DNA from: Oscheius sp. JU75
Lineage: Eukaryota; Nematoda; Chromadorea; Rhabditida; Rhabditidae
Reading direction: 5' to 3'
NCBI GenBank assembly: GCA_037178855.1
Contig: JASJZC010000006.1
Span: 4,650,001 to 4,714,000, forward strand
DNA length: 64,000 nt
The translations under genes and the position numbers were made by a program. The notes under the pieces were generated by a model. The model searched no databases. It was not told the origin of the DNA and was given only the letters and a program-made list of their open reading frames with translations. How positions within the stretch are numbered: the first letter of the stretch is position 1; every line of letters begins with the position of its first letter. Positions 25,901 through 38,010 of the stretch are shown one piece after another.

Positions 25901-28602
25901 TATCAGACCGCTGGATTACAGACAAACGGTGGGTCGAGGTACATTTAAATATAGTGACAGATTTCAGTTTAACACCGGCTCAAAGCCCATTTCTACGACT
26001 GCTCCAGTTTCCACGTCCAGTATCAATACCCCGGTCAAGCCAAACTCTCTGATTGACAGGAACAAGAACGTCATAAATGAGCTCCATGTCAAGCTTCAAC
26101 CAACTGGCGGACCTCCATCGTATCGCCCTGTTCATGCTGCTCCACCCATACAGTCTCAGCCTCATTTGATTTCTTCGGCTTCAGACCCTTTTGTGGTTTC
26201 GGCAGCTGTCAAGGATCAATTGGAACCCAAAAGATACAATGAGATATTGGAGAAGGTTGCTGTCCGTCCACAACAACCTAGTTATCTGCAGTCTTCGGCG
26301 GCTGTACCCAGACCGCATTCGACCATCGGTACTCAAGCAGTTCCTTGTCTCGTGCCGACACCGATGCCTCAACAGGTCAAGATGAACGTTGCTCCGAGCA
26401 GGTATGTTTGTTGAGACGATGCGTCATTTTTATTGCTTATCTATCGATCTAAAAAATAGGCATATTTCGACAACAGAGGGGAGAAGAAGATGACAACGGG
26501 GTTCTAACGGGGGTTCTTAGATTCTGAGTATGTTTATATTCCAGACTGCCGCAATCACAGCCTTCAGTAGTTCATCATGCTCAACCTCAACCAGTACCAC
26601 CGTCCATATCCCACCCGACTCTTCCACCGCCATCGACTGTCATGCCAACGAAGCCGTTGACTGTGATTATTCCTGAAAAGAGAGAGGACAGGGCGAGAGC
26701 TGCTAGCACTTCCAATCAGACTCAAGTCCAGACTCGTTCAAAAGAACAACCTAAAGCTGGTGCAGCTCCCGCTGGTAGTACAGTAGTCACACCCGCTGGA
26801 ACTCTCCCGAGAGGAAAAGAAAATGAGAGACAGTCGAGGATTGAGGAGGAAATTGCAAGTGTTCTGCCACCACCTAGTCGGCTGTTCTATGGAACAGGAG
26901 AAGAGGTTCGTGAGATTCATCTCTGTCTTTGGCTAGTATCTGAGCACTCAATTACTTGGGTGACTGCACCCCTTGCTTTACATGAAAAAAAACACTCCCC
27001 CTTTCAGATTGCTCTCCGTTCATCGTCCTCCTCTGCTCCTCCCAGACCCCATTCGGTCACCGGAGTGCCCTTTCCCAGTGTCGTTCCAGTCGCTCCTTCC
27101 ACCTCAAATCCCACTCCGGCTAAACCCATCGATCCTTTACCCATCTCGCTCCACAATGTCCTTCAACCCATCAAACTGCACAGCGATGCTCCTCGGACAC
27201 CACCCACTACAGTTTCGGCTCCTCCAAAGGAAAGAAACGTCGACGTAAGGCATCTGCATGATTCGAAACAAACTGAATGCTTGCAGGTAACTTCGATCAT
27301 GAACGCCTACAAAGCCCCTGTATTCATGAATTCACTCAACCCTCCTCCCGGCTACTATCCCACGCAGGTCACTAGCTTACTAGCTTACTTTTTGGCTTTA
27401 GCATAATTTGCGAAGTTATTTATACGCTCTTTTTCAGATTCCTCTGTTCGCCATTGGTGGTGCTGCAAGACAGCTACCTCTTCCTATTACTACTCCCATT
27501 CCACAACACAGCATGGGTAGCAGTTCGATGCCAGGTGGGCACACAAAGTGCAAGAAACGGTTGAGAGGATATGGTACAAGCGAGGTTTCAACAAAGTGAA
27601 AACAGTCATTCGAGATAAAATCAGCCCAGTTTTCCTCCTTCAAGAAAAAACCCATCGATAGACTCTCTGCTATCCCGTAACAGTTTTGCTCGCCTCTCTC
27701 TCCCTATAGCCTCATTATTTTTTCTGGTGTTCATGAGATAAGAGAGTACACCCGTTCTGTCCGAAAACCGCTTTGGTAGCAGGCACGTGGTTTTGTGACT
27801 GTTTTCCGGGAAGGGAAATCGGTTGGATTCCTCGATAATGAGATTACAGATCGCGCTACATTCATAATTGGAGAAAATGACGATATCGTGGCTGCTCTGG
27901 ATCCCTTGGCGGTAAGTTACTTTCAAGAAACCCATATGTGGGTGGGGAGGAAGAAAACGGGACTGTTTGCCAAGAACGTCACAAACAGCGCACATTTCCA
28001 GATCCGGACCGGTGAATCGGCCACGGCTTCGACTTCGGTGTTGACCGACAGAGCTAACCAGATGGAAGTTCTCTACAAGGAAGCAAGCTTCGTCGAGTGA
28101 GTAAATCTCTTACTGTCCCGATTCCCTATTTGTTTAAAATCCTCCCTCAAAGTCTCACCACGCCGTCCGTTTCCCACAAAATCCTGTCCTGCCGCGACTC
28201 AGCGCCTCGTATTCAAATGCTAATTGGATGAGACTCAAAGTGACATAAAGAGAAAGATACGAGTTCCTTTGCAGGCCTTCACGCTGTGACAAGATGGTAA
28301 AGCTGTGTGACGGAGACATCGAGAAGGCGCTGAAGGAGCTAAAAATGGATTATCTGGTCAGTTTAGGTTGAGCAAAAATGTTGAGTAGACTATTGAACTT
28401 GTGAACTGTGACTATGAATCCATTTGGCCATTCAGACAAAGAGCTCCCGAGTTTTTGTTGTAAACAAATTTAGCACTTTCCTAAAGAAGAGTTTAAATTC
28501 TAGGTGGACACCAGTATTGCTCGGGACAAAGGTCGAGCCTGGTCAGCCCTGGAAATGACCAACTGGGACCTGAATCGAGCTGCGGAAAGCCTCCTCCCCT
28601 AA
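22921..28602 (+). CDS. ACK-family non-receptor tyrosine kinase
   Basis: About 22 exons encode roughly 1,260 residues. Order: N-terminal SAM-like region (MVMNPQGAQVEDT... to IKKLRNTVREIQ); kinase domain from about residue 110 with GEGTFAVV, VDVAVKIL, HRDLAARN and CDFGLMR intact; SH3 (GDRVIVVDN...TWYGQNMRTTKFGAF); CRIB (ISRPIKGSFIHTGHADP...SWGRPEAIDNIYLKNP); a long Pro/Ser-rich tail; and a UBA-like C-terminus ending AAESLLP. SH3 placed directly after the kinase, followed by CRIB, is diagnostic of ACK/TNK2, whose nematode members include ARK-1 and SID-3. It should bind Cdc42-GTP and act in endocytosis and EGFR signalling. A 3' splice site two bases before the ATG suggests trans-splicing. The intron at 24160-24198 is GC-AG. 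The junction between 27534 and 27783 does not close in phase by my reading and may hide a small exon. Confidence 0.92.
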
Positions 28603-28838
28603 CTGTAACTATTTTCAAACTGTTTATCCGAATTTGCCACAAAATGTACAGGTCGAGCTCTGTATTTATAACTGTATTTTCTCTTACTTGACGTCAGATC
28701 TGCCCCCGACTGTGATATAGAACCCGTGATAGTTTTAAGCTTTTTCCCTTTATGCTAGTCTACTCTTTCAGTTGTCTTACGAGCCTCATTTACTTAATTG
28801 CCATGGCCTAAACTTTATGGAAAAGGAATCTCTTGGTA

Positions 28839-28844
28839 AATAAA
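28839..28844 (+). terminator. Poly(A) signal of the ACK-family gene
   Basis: AATAAA 237 bases after the stop codon, the first clear signal downstream. Confidence 0.5.
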
Positions 28845-29087
28845 GATGCATATCACTCGAACACGTCTTTTATCACGAAAGAAATAAAATTTCAAGCAGA
28901 TCTCGAGCAGAATGACCCTCGTGATTTGTGATAAGCCGAAAAGATCAACATCCAATTGATAGGAAAAGGTTCATTGTCCTTGAGGCGATATGAGTTTTGC
29001 TTATGAAGTATGTACAGCCGAGTCGACTCCTATGTTACCGTAATATTCTTCTTGTGACCATTCTTTCGAACTCAACAACTCTTTTCT

Positions 29088-29518
29088 TCAGAGCTTCTTC
29101 GTTTCCAGATGCCTCGGAACGTAGTCCGATGGATAGTCGGGAGCTGGAAGATCAGGAACAGGCTGCGACTGTGTTGGAGTAGTCTGAGACACTTTCGGGA
29201 CTTCTTGTTCCTCGACCACCGTCTCTGGCCTAGATAACATGGGTAATAAGTAGGTGTTCCATCACACTTACCTCTTAAAAATGTCATTACTCAGTTTCGG
29301 CCTTCTCGGTCCCTTGTCCTTGACTTGAAGACCATACTGTGCGCCACTAGCTCTGATTGACTGAAAATTGAGAGAGTCTGACAGAGAACAGGAGGCGGAA
29401 CCTTGTAGAATCCCATCTTTCCCCTTGTAGCCACAAATTGCATGTTGGTGAAGGAGGGTCGAGGAATCTCGAAGCTGTTCCGAGGCAACTCGCAAAGCGT
29501 GTCTCGCACTGCCGCCAT
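29088..29518 (-). CDS. Small hydrophilic protein of unknown function
   Basis: Three exons (29088-29229, 29272-29360, 29402-29518) with exact phases give 115 residues. The start MAAVRDTLCELPRN follows a TTCCAG splice acceptor by two bases, so the transcript is probably trans-spliced. The N-terminal half is basic and ordered-looking (SFTNMQFVATRGKMGFYK, then QVKDKGPRRPKLS). The C-terminal half is Pro/Gln/Thr-rich and ends in VPRHLETKKL. There is no membrane segment or signal peptide. I do not recognise the family. The coding case rests on splice phases, codon usage like the neighbours, and the acceptor at the start. Confidence 0.65.
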
Positions 29519-32500
29519 CTCTGGAAGAATGACTGTTAGGAAGATAAGAGAACTGAAAGGGGGGTGCGGAACAGGAGGTTTGCCTAATAGGATGAAGAGC
29601 TGAAGGAGTTATTACGAGGGTTGTGTGAGGAGAATAAAAAAGAGTTTGAGGTGTCTAGTCTGATAGTCTGATAACCAAATACACATGAAAAGATTATAGC
29701 CACAAAAGCATGAGTATCAGAAACGAACAATCTACAACCGTTAGAGTTCTCGAATCAATGCTCAATGAAGGACTACGTACACATGAAGGTAAATTGAGAG
29801 GCTTCTAGAGACAGTTGCAGGTCACGGTCTCTTGTCTAACCCAGCTGACCAGCTTTTCATCTGGTCGGACGAAAAAACAGCATCTGTCCCAGAAAAGTCA
29901 TCTTTTCAAAAAGTGAAAGCTCTCACATAAGATGTGAACACAAACGAGTTCAAGACAAAAGTCATCAAGTCGGGACGAAAGTGGACTCTCTCAGGCGGGA
30001 AATGAAAAGAAGCGTGAAGAGAGTGTTTTAGGGGTGGACGACCTAGTTGAGAGTCGAGTCGACTCGAGAGAACAGTTCGTAAGTCACAGGCAGCTGGTTG
30101 AAAAAGGGAGAGAAGGTTTTAGGCCCCCTCAGGGCATGAAAGGTAGGAGCACAAATGAGCTCTTTATCAGTGATGATAGCTGGCACAAAATGAGCGGTAA
30201 GGTCCTTGTTTGGTGAGACTAGAGCGGGGCTTCGAGGAGAAAAATTGGTTCTATCAACTGGTTAGTTGCCAGGAGAGAGATGTTGGCAAATAAAAGGTGG
30301 ACAGGCTCCAATGTTATTTGACTCATATTCCGGAAGAGAGAACGATTCGAAGAGAAGGACACCTGAATGACCCAGAGGTTCCAGCAGCACGCCTCTCTCG
30401 CGCGCTGGTCAATGAGTCGACAAACAAAAATCATAGATCTCTCTGACCTGGCGGCAAACAAAAGCTCATCTTCTAGTAACAAAAAGGCAGATCCGGCTGG
30501 AAGTTGTGAAGGTCAAGATGACTGGGTTATGTAGCGGAACAGAATGGAGGTGGGTAAGGTCGCTGGAACTGGAGTTTGGGACAAAGAGCACAGGGGTTGA
30601 GAGACGAGTCATGTTGCCAAGAAAAGGCAGAGTAAACAGAGATCGTAGAAGAACTGTTGCGTGCAGTTGAAAGAGACTCCTTTTGAGGAAGCGATCGGAG
30701 AGATGGCGTGAATTAGGCGCCTCAGACCAAGTCAAGGGCACCCCCGACTGTGCGCTCTGTCCAGTCACACACACACACGAATTGGCCTCCTCACCACGCT
30801 TTTGAAACATTGAAGGGCATAGGCTGTGAATGAGGCTGTAAAGACTAGAAGCAGGTCGCCGTGGTCTCTCCCGAGAATGAGTACGGCGAGGTCCAACCGC
30901 CTATGAATGAGGCGCAAATATGGCGTCTGTTTGACCATAGCGAGTGAGAGAGACTGTCTCTCATGGAATACTTCCAGCCTCGCGTGGGAATCAGGCACAT
31001 AACAGGTGTGAAACCGAGAGCGAGACCGGTTTTCCGGTTATGGAGCCTAGGTGAGTGGGCAATGTGTGGACCAATGATGGTGGCTATGCAGGTGTGCAAA
31101 CGATGACACTTTCCTCTTCTCTCTCATTCCACACGCCTACAGAACAGCAGAAATGGAAGATTCAGAGAGAATGTCTTGAGAGCGATCTCATTACGAACTA
31201 TCGGTTTGGGTGTCCACGTTCTGCGTTGATCGGGATCCCGCTTTGGCTCATTCCTAGGGATCAAGATTTTGGCTCGAATATTGATAAAGCAATTAAACAT
31301 ATACAACATGGAGATAGCGGCTCAGACGGTAAAAAAAAGATGCTGAACCACATACGGTTGAAGCCAGCTTATAAGCGGACAACACTTGTAAACATCCTAT
31401 CTTCCCTGTTTTCAACAGTGTTCCCATAAAAGTCACCCCTGTCGTAAATGTCCGATCTCAAAAAACAGAGCCACGGATTCTGACCTTCACTTCGAAGGAT
31501 TACGAAAATACAGTACCCTAGACCCTCTCAGCTTTTTACGACGGGATTAGTCTTATCTGGAGAGGTCTTTTTTCAACGAGAGAGAGGAACAGTAGTCTTT
31601 TGCAGAAGTCTGTCTTTCTGATAACGGGAATAGGAAGAACACCTATAATCACGTCAAGGGGACAGAGAAGACTGGAGAGGGTTTATGGCAAGTCAAACAA
31701 GTGTCGACTGTCAAAAAAAGCAGTGGTTTTATGTGATGGATCGACATGTGTACAGTCAGTTATGATGACAGTTATTAGTCCCTTTTCGAAAGATAGCCAC
31801 TGGATTACCCAATTTCCGCAACTGACTGTTCTCTAAGCCGAAAGACTGTTCCTTCCGGTGAGAGTTCTTAGAGTTCCCAGAGAACAGAGATAAACTTAGT
31901 GTGTGGGGGGAGGAAAGGAAGTGTCAAGATACTATGGAAAAGGTCCGCGTGAGAGATATTGAGACTGATCACTTCAATTTGTGCTCTGAACTTTACACAC
32001 AGACACTTCGAGCCGAAACCCACTTGATTGGGTGTCTGATCTCGAAACTGGTGCAACAGATGCAATTGAACGATTGAATATTTGGCATGTGTTCATCTTT
32101 AAACATAGTCTAGAGCCAAGTACAGCAGCAGTGTTTTATTCCTTATAGACTACTTTGCACTTTCCCTCGCTCTCACTTTAGCCGGCTCTCTGACTTGTTC
32201 TTCCGTTTTCTTGTAATACAATGTTAAAAAACGCAACCATGGCTCAAGGATCACCATAAACCGGATATCTTTAGCCTCCTTTTTTTTCAATCCCTAATCC
32301 ACCGATCAGATATGACCAGCCCCGAATAAACAAGAGACTTTTGGGCTATGGAATCACACTGTCATATCTGACAGTCAGAAAAGCTGAAAGAATACCAGTC
32401 GCTTACGCTCTTGGCGGAACGACCTAAACGCTTTGATATTTTGCTTACTTCAAGCTCGTCTTGTCAACTCTAATCTAGGATAACCGGGATAACACTTGAC

Positions 32501-32945
32501 AAAAAAGTTCACACACATTTGTCAAGTGTTATCCCAGATTAGAGTTGATTTGTGTAATAGACGCCTCGTGCAAATTGTAAAGGTAGGATAAAAAAACAAT
32601 CGTCGTTTGCTATTGGAACTACTGTAAGTTGAAAGGCTTCAAGTCAAAAGATAAGACGAGCTTTTTAGACGGCTGACAGTCAGAAAAAGTCTGGTTATTG
32701 TTGTTGTTTGATGAGAAAAGAAGCGCCGCGGGTGGTGGTGGCCTTGGACCGTGAGTGGGCTTGCTTGAGCTGTTGAGAGCCGGAAAGCTCTCTGTCTTGC
32801 GCGCGAGAGCCGGAAAATAGCTGCGGGCGGACTGAAGTCCTCAGGAGGGAGAGAAGGATAGCTCCCGGCTGCCAAAGGGTCTGACGATAAGGGTTCTTTC
32901 AGCGTCATCCCGAAAAGATAAGCAGAAAGAGCGTACAATTCATTG
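29519..32945. other. Gene-free stretch of about 3.4 kb
   Basis: No spliced coding chain seen on either strand. It contains purine-rich GAGAGA tracts and, near its end, one copy of the short hairpin element listed separately at 32456-32592. Confidence 0.45.
32456..32592 (-). mobile_element. Hairpin MITE family A, copy 1
   Basis: A near-perfect palindrome, CAACTCTAATCT.GG..AACACTTGACAA to its complement, occupies about 32468-32547. On one side follows a constant tail that reads, on the minus strand, TCCTACCTTTACAATTTGC. Two further copies in this window (about 36251 and 58791) share both the tail and the palindrome, which defines the unit at about 135 bases. Confidence 0.75.
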
Positions 32946-34733
32946 TCATGAGCCTTCGAGGCTATCAGTACTATTCTCACAAAAAGGATAACATTTACCG
33001 ATGTCGGGAAGCATCAAGTGGGGATGAACACGAGCTCGTTTCGGAAAACTTCGTCCAGAAGACTTTTCGAAAGCGGCCAAAATATTACGGATATCCGTGT
33101 CTGTCTTTCTCTTCTTCTCACGCCACTGCCAGCCGTCAAGACCTTCTCCACACAAGGTAGAGTTGGGATTTTCCTGGAAAATCTTTTCGTTTTGAGAGTC
33201 TGCCTCGCTGTCTCTTTCTTTTGGCCAAAGAACTCACCGGAAAAGGACTCTCCCACCCTCCAACTCCAACTTGACTGCGTTTCCAGCCATGCAGCATAAA
33301 ATCCGACGGACCCCATTGGTCACTGGTCAAGAAACCATCCCTTACCCATCCATGGGCTCTTCGGTAAATCCGGATTTTGTCTGGCCAGAAACGAGTGGCG
33401 CCTGAAGTCAATTAAATTAAAGTTAGTCTCCAGTCGTCTACGGCGGCTTCGCCGTCCTGTATACTGTCAGAAGAACCATTTTCAAAATTCGGGAGGCAGT
33501 CTAAAGTTGACTTGAAATCTCTTGGCAATAACTAACTGACAATTTTTTGTTTCGTGACCACGAACAAACAAGTTGACAAACAAACATCGAAACAGAGTCT
33601 ACCACAGACTTCATTGCGCTTTCATAGTTTAGATCCTCCTCCAATATTTCCTAATGTTTTCTTCCGCTTACACCATCAACAACCTTCAAAGTTAGGAAGT
33701 GGTCAAGTATGGCAATAGTCGCCGTTTTTGTCAAGTAGCGCAACTTTTGTATATGAAAGATCGATTGAATTTCAAGGTCATGTAAGCTATAAGATGCATT
33801 TTAAGAGCTTCAGTACCCAAACATTTAAAATCTCACCCAGTGCTAGCTTGACACAGACCACATATGCCATGTAGCTCTCGTACTCTGTTCCATTCCTCCA
33901 AATCGTGTCACAATTCTCAATCTCCTGTTTGGCATCCGGAATGACTGTCTCTAGAATCAGCAGCTGTAAGACTCCATTGTCAGCTCCATTCCAATTTGAT
34001 GGCTGATGATACTCAAAGTCGGCCCATTTCAGGAGGAACTCGTGAGTGAAGGGAGTGTTTCTGGCCTAAAATGACTTTTGTTGCGCAGAGAGACACTTAC
34101 CAGATAGTTTCCTGACGCGACTTCCCAATTGAAAAACCTCTCATAGAAAATCAGATTGACACGGTTATCAATCCATTCCTCTATGCAATGATTCGGATTC
34201 ACTACTCCGGTATCTGCGTCGAGAACTAGCAGCCAGTCGCCGTCTTTGAGATACTCAGCGGCTGCACAGTGTTTTTTAAAGAAGAGCTGCTGGTGTTTCC
34301 CGCAGGACTTCTGTACTCTCTCGTCTTTGTCAATATCAACATAGACCGTCTCATACTTTCTTCCCTTGAAATAGCACTTCAAGGATTCCATCGCCACCCC
34401 ATAGTAGCCTCTATGAACAGTCATTATGTGCGTGTTAAAATATTACTCACTTTTCTATTGAACTCTGAACATACATGACAAAGACGACAATCTTGCCATG
34501 GATGGGAGGACATTCAAGTTCGGTCTCATTTGTTCTTTTGACCACCCGTTGAATTTGTACCCTGTGCGTGGGAGAATGCCCAGTAAGACCCGTAAACTGA
34601 AAAGGCTGTAAATGAAACTGAGAGCGGAGACTCTCACCTGACTACTATTCTTGAGAGATACCCTGAGATGAACGAGACCGAGAAGAAAGACAGCGGCGAG
34701 CAGGAAGAGGAAAAGAAGTCGCCTACCACGCAT
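32946..34733 (-). CDS. DUF273 glycosyltransferase-like type II membrane protein
   Basis: Exons (genome order) 32946-33173, 33238-33401, 33837-34065, 34101-34410, 34451-34596 and 34638-34733 give 390 residues. A signal anchor ([18 protein letters not shown], residues 5-22) is followed by a lumenal catalytic-like domain. It has [11 protein letters not shown], a DxD-type motif (LLVLDADTG, about 141-149), [19 protein letters not shown], the strongly typical [18 protein letters not shown], and near the end FMLHGWK. These are hallmarks of Pfam DUF273, a family I know from nematodes. The DxD motif suggests a metal- and sugar-nucleotide-binding Golgi transferase, but donor and acceptor are unknown. 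The 435-base intron 33402-33836 holds a dispersed repeat. TGA at 32946-32948. Confidence 0.88.
33405..33635. repeat. Dispersed repeat family B, copy inside a DUF273 intron
   Basis: It holds the palindrome GGCGGCTTCGCC in the context TCTACGGCGGCTTCGCCGTC (near 33436). Then come AAAGTTGACTT, GGCAATAACT and CAGAGTCTACCACAGACTTC...TTGCGCTTTCATAG. The same blocks, diverged, recur in the same order at 35978-36240, and the palindrome recurs reversed near 35445. Confidence 0.6.
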
Positions 34734-35324
34734 TAGAATGTATCCATGGAGGTGCGACAGTCTCTGAAGCTTGACAATAGCGAAATGGGTGCACTTTTCT
34801 CGCGCATCTCACTCTCGGTCACTGGGAAAAAGCAAATAGACGGAAGGAGGAAGAACGCCTGGCCGCAAAAAGAAAGGGCCCGTCGCGTGAAATGTAAGAG
34901 CTGTTCGAGGCACTTTTTGTTTGATGGAACGCTTTGTCTGGCAGCAACGGAACACCGGAAGGGTGAGACAAGTGCGAGACGGAATCCCTCCGTTTGCAAT
35001 AGTCAGATGAGGCTTATTCTGCCAAGATTCTCTTTAGCTGACTATCGTTTGACTTTGTGCCACACTAATTGTTTACAAGTCAAGTCAAAGTAGAATCCGA
35101 GATAGCTTCGTTGAGGAACGTTGCTAAAGGAAAAGCATCTACCTGTCACGAGCTCGAACGGGGTATCAGCCAAACTTGTAGCTTTAAACCTGTTGCATTT
35201 CTTTGTTTTACAGTTAGAACCCTTTCGAACTTACAATCTCGAAACACCTCACTACTAAAGCGCAATGGTGTCCATCTGTGCGTAACCACGAGCAAAAAGC
35301 TGGCATGGCATGTCAAGAATTAAG

Positions 35325-35480
35325 TTGACAAGTCACATTAAATATTATTGTAATTGTAAACGCAATCTGTCAATCAGGAAAACTTGGAGAATTCTGCTAT
35401 TGGGGAAGCGGTGTAGCCGCCTGTTGTCAATGCTAATGTAAGGGACGGCGAAGCCGTCGTAGACAGCTGGTCCAGAGACT
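35325..35480 (-). repeat. Dispersed repeat family B, inverted partial copy
   Basis: GGGACGGCGAAGCCGTCGTAGAC (35437-35459) is the reverse complement of the family B core. The flanking GCGGTGTAGCCGCC is a second small palindrome with a counterpart in the copy at 35978 (GGTGGCTGCGCC). Confidence 0.5.
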
Positions 35481-35977
35481 AGATTGAAAAGATCAGTTTT
35501 GCAGAAAAGACATTCAAAGGAATTCTCGATAGCCTGGCAAACAAGATTGGAAGATGTCGATGTCATTAACTGGTTCGAATAGAAGCTTCGTTTTTCGACT
35601 TACGTGAAAAGGTATGCGGCGAAGATAGTACATGATCAGGATTGACCAATAGATCAACGTTCGGTTAGCCTGGCGCCGATAAGGAAAAAGCGAAAGCTGA
35701 ACGCAATTAAACTGGACGGAGTCTTCGGGATTTAGTTCCCTCTTGAAAAAAAAACTAAATATTCGCTTGCAAGTCCTCAGAACTGTTTTGCGGCGCAAGT
35801 GACACTGATTGCTGGAGATGTTCCGAGTTCTCACGACATATTGTCAGGACTCGAGAGAAATTGAGAGCTACTGGAAAACAGCTGTCGATTTTCCCCAATG
35901 CTATGGTGTTGAGAAGCGTCAACAGCTTCTGTTATATCTGTGATATTTGTGTTGCTATTTTGTATTCTACTACCGTC

Positions 35978-36240
35978 TTCGACGGCTTCGCCGATCTTTT
36001 GCGTTCAGCTTGCATTGGTGGCTGCGCCTAGTAAAAAGGCTTCCAGTAGCTTCATTGGGACAAAAGCCAAGTTCTAGGGCGCACATAAAGTTGACTTGCC
36101 ACCCAATTTAGGCAATAACTGTTTCCAAACAACAAAACTTCTGGATAACATAATTAACACGCTTCTGTTTTGTGGACTAGGACGCGCAAACAGATAAGTA
36201 AATAAACAGGGTCCGCCACAGAAACTATCGCGCTTTAGAT
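35978..36240. repeat. Dispersed repeat family B, third copy
   Basis: CGACGGCTTCGCCG near 35986 is followed, in the same order as the 33405 copy, by AAAGTTGACTTGCC, GGCAATAACTGT and CAGGGTCCGCCACAGAAACTATCGCGCTTTAGATAG. It runs directly into hairpin MITE copy 2, which suggests nested or composite insertion. Confidence 0.6.
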
Positions 36241-36250
36241 AGTCGATATC

Positions 36251-36385
36251 CTACCTTTACAATTTGCAAAAGGCGTCTGTATGCGACACAAGTCATCTCT
36301 AATTTGGGATAACACTTGACAATCTTTGTGGACTTTTCTGTCTAGTATTATCTTAGATTAGAGTTGACAAGACAAGCCAGGACAG
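36251..36385 (+). mobile_element. Hairpin MITE family A, copy 2
   Basis: It starts TCCTACCTTTACAATTTGC, passes through a GGCGTCTGT block, then the palindrome (TCTCTAATTTGGGATAACAC...ATTAGAGTTGACAAGAC). The palindrome arms have drifted more than in copy 1. Confidence 0.75.
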
Positions 36386-37196
36386 TTCATGTTACAAAAT
36401 TAGCACTAACAGTGAGAACCAGGAGCTTATGCGACTGAACTTTTCTGTTCTTTTGAACTGTTTGACTAAGTCAAGCTAATTCAAGAAAAAACTTTTTTGT
36501 GCTGACAAGTCAGTTTCGATTGCTTAATATTGTTTAATAGGAGACACAAAGTTAGTGAGAAAGCGGAGGAAAAGCTAAACATTAAATTCTAGAGGAATGT
36601 GCTTCACAACGAGTGATGGAAAACGTGGCGTAGTGGGACCCGAAAGAATTGCTGGGAGACAGTTAATTAGTTTGCAGACAGAGAGAGAGAGAGAATTAGG
36701 CAACGAGTCAGAAATGAAAACAAACTACCTAACACCTCAAAATGCCTACCACTGAACGCATCGGACTGTTAGAGAAGAACGTACTCTCTTCAATAGCAAT
36801 AATAGATGACCGAGACTGGACGGGAAGGTGGTTGACCTCTCGAGAAGGCGAAAAGGAGGGATTGAGTGAATTCCTTTCGTTCGATCCACGCCTTACGAGT
36901 TCCTAATGAGGGACAGGAGGAAAGGAAAAGGTGATGTGGGAAGAACTATTGGTGAAAGAGGGGAGATGACAGACTGGTCTCATAGAAGACTGGGGGCATA
37001 GTTACGCATTGATTATCATCAAACACGTTCTGGAGAATAGAGAACTAGACATTACGTCGAAGAGAAACATCTATATTCATATTGTCCAGTGGTCCTCTCC
37101 TCCTTTTTGAAGATATATGAATTGAAATTTATTCAAAGCTTTAGTATGAGCTGTAGTAGTACCCGTATAACTGAAATAAACAATTCAAAATCTAAG

Positions 37197-38010
37197 TTAT
37201 CCTTTTCCTGGACGTTCTCTTCGGAAGGACATGTGATTCTCGGCGTAGACCTCCCGAACCGGCTCCAGCTCGTGTCCAGCAAAAGGTCTCTCCTCAATTA
37301 TGCTGATTCTTGTGGGCGGAGGTTTCTGGCTCAGTGTCTGCTTCTGAATACTGGGCAGAATCTTCTCAATGTCGTTGAAATCCAGGTATTCTTTGTGTTT
37401 CGGAGCCGGAGAATTCTCAAAATAGGAAGAAGCTGTTCTTTGACTGAACGCCGACGATTGTCTCTTCTTCGAGTCAAACATCATTGATACTGAACGGATT
37501 ATTGAAGAGAGAGACATTGGGAAACTAACATTTTCTTGTAGTTATGGTATCCGAAGGCTTAACTTCCTTCTCAATCGAGCCTACTGGACTGCTGTTGCCT
37601 GTTATGGAATAGATTGGGCCGGGGATGTGAGGATGGATTCCTGAAAGAAGATTGATTATGGCATTAGATTTCTTTAAAAGTATTTGACAAAAAGAGAAAA
37701 TGCCATTTGTCCCTGCCTTCTTTCTGAATTTCCGTATTTTTCCAAGCGCCCTGATCCGATTAACGACCGGTCCCTCTGCCCACAAAGGTCAGATTATTGA
37801 CACCTATCGGCCACCGGAAGCCGTCTTGATCAACATGGCTGCTCTCTCAGCTGGTTCTAGAAACTCACGGGAGGGCTGTTGCCGAAGAACGACCTTCTGC
37901 TTCATCTTCTTCCTCGACATTCGAATGTAGAGACAAAGCCCCAAAAATAGGATGGCCAAGAGGGCCACAGCACAAAAGACGGCAATGATGACAACCCAGT
38001 AGTCTTGCAT
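37197..38010 (-). CDS. Small single-pass membrane protein of unknown function
   Basis: Three exons (37197-37489, 37530-37640, 37815-38010) with fitting phases give 199 residues. The N-terminus is five residues followed at once by a strong membrane helix (VVIIAVFCAVALLAILFLGL). A basic stop-transfer stretch (RMSRKKMKQK) and a cytosolic tail of about 165 residues follow. This predicts an N-out/C-in (type III) protein with almost no ectodomain. The tail is Ser/Pro/charged, with YLDFNDIEKILPSIQKQ and RPFAGHELEPVREVYAENH as its best-ordered pieces. An acceptor (TTCCAG) lies three bases before the ATG. I do not recognise the family; it could be an adaptor or a claudin/junction-associated microprotein, but nothing seen decides this. 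Confidence 0.65.

Larger units (their letters stand above)
34734..37196. other. Gene-free stretch of about 2.5 kb
   Basis: Apart from repeat families A and B I see no gene here. It includes the probable promoter side of the DUF273 gene near 34740 and the 3' flank of the small membrane protein gene at 37197. Confidence 0.4.

Noticed and set aside
30466-30810. Minus-strand frame of 114 codons near 30.6 kb
   Set aside because: No splice context and no motif; purine-rich DNA gives long Ser/Leu-rich frames on this strand.
32639-32980. Minus-strand frame of 113 codons
   Set aside because: It overlaps the last exon of the DUF273 gene in another frame, and the rest is low-complexity 3' flank.
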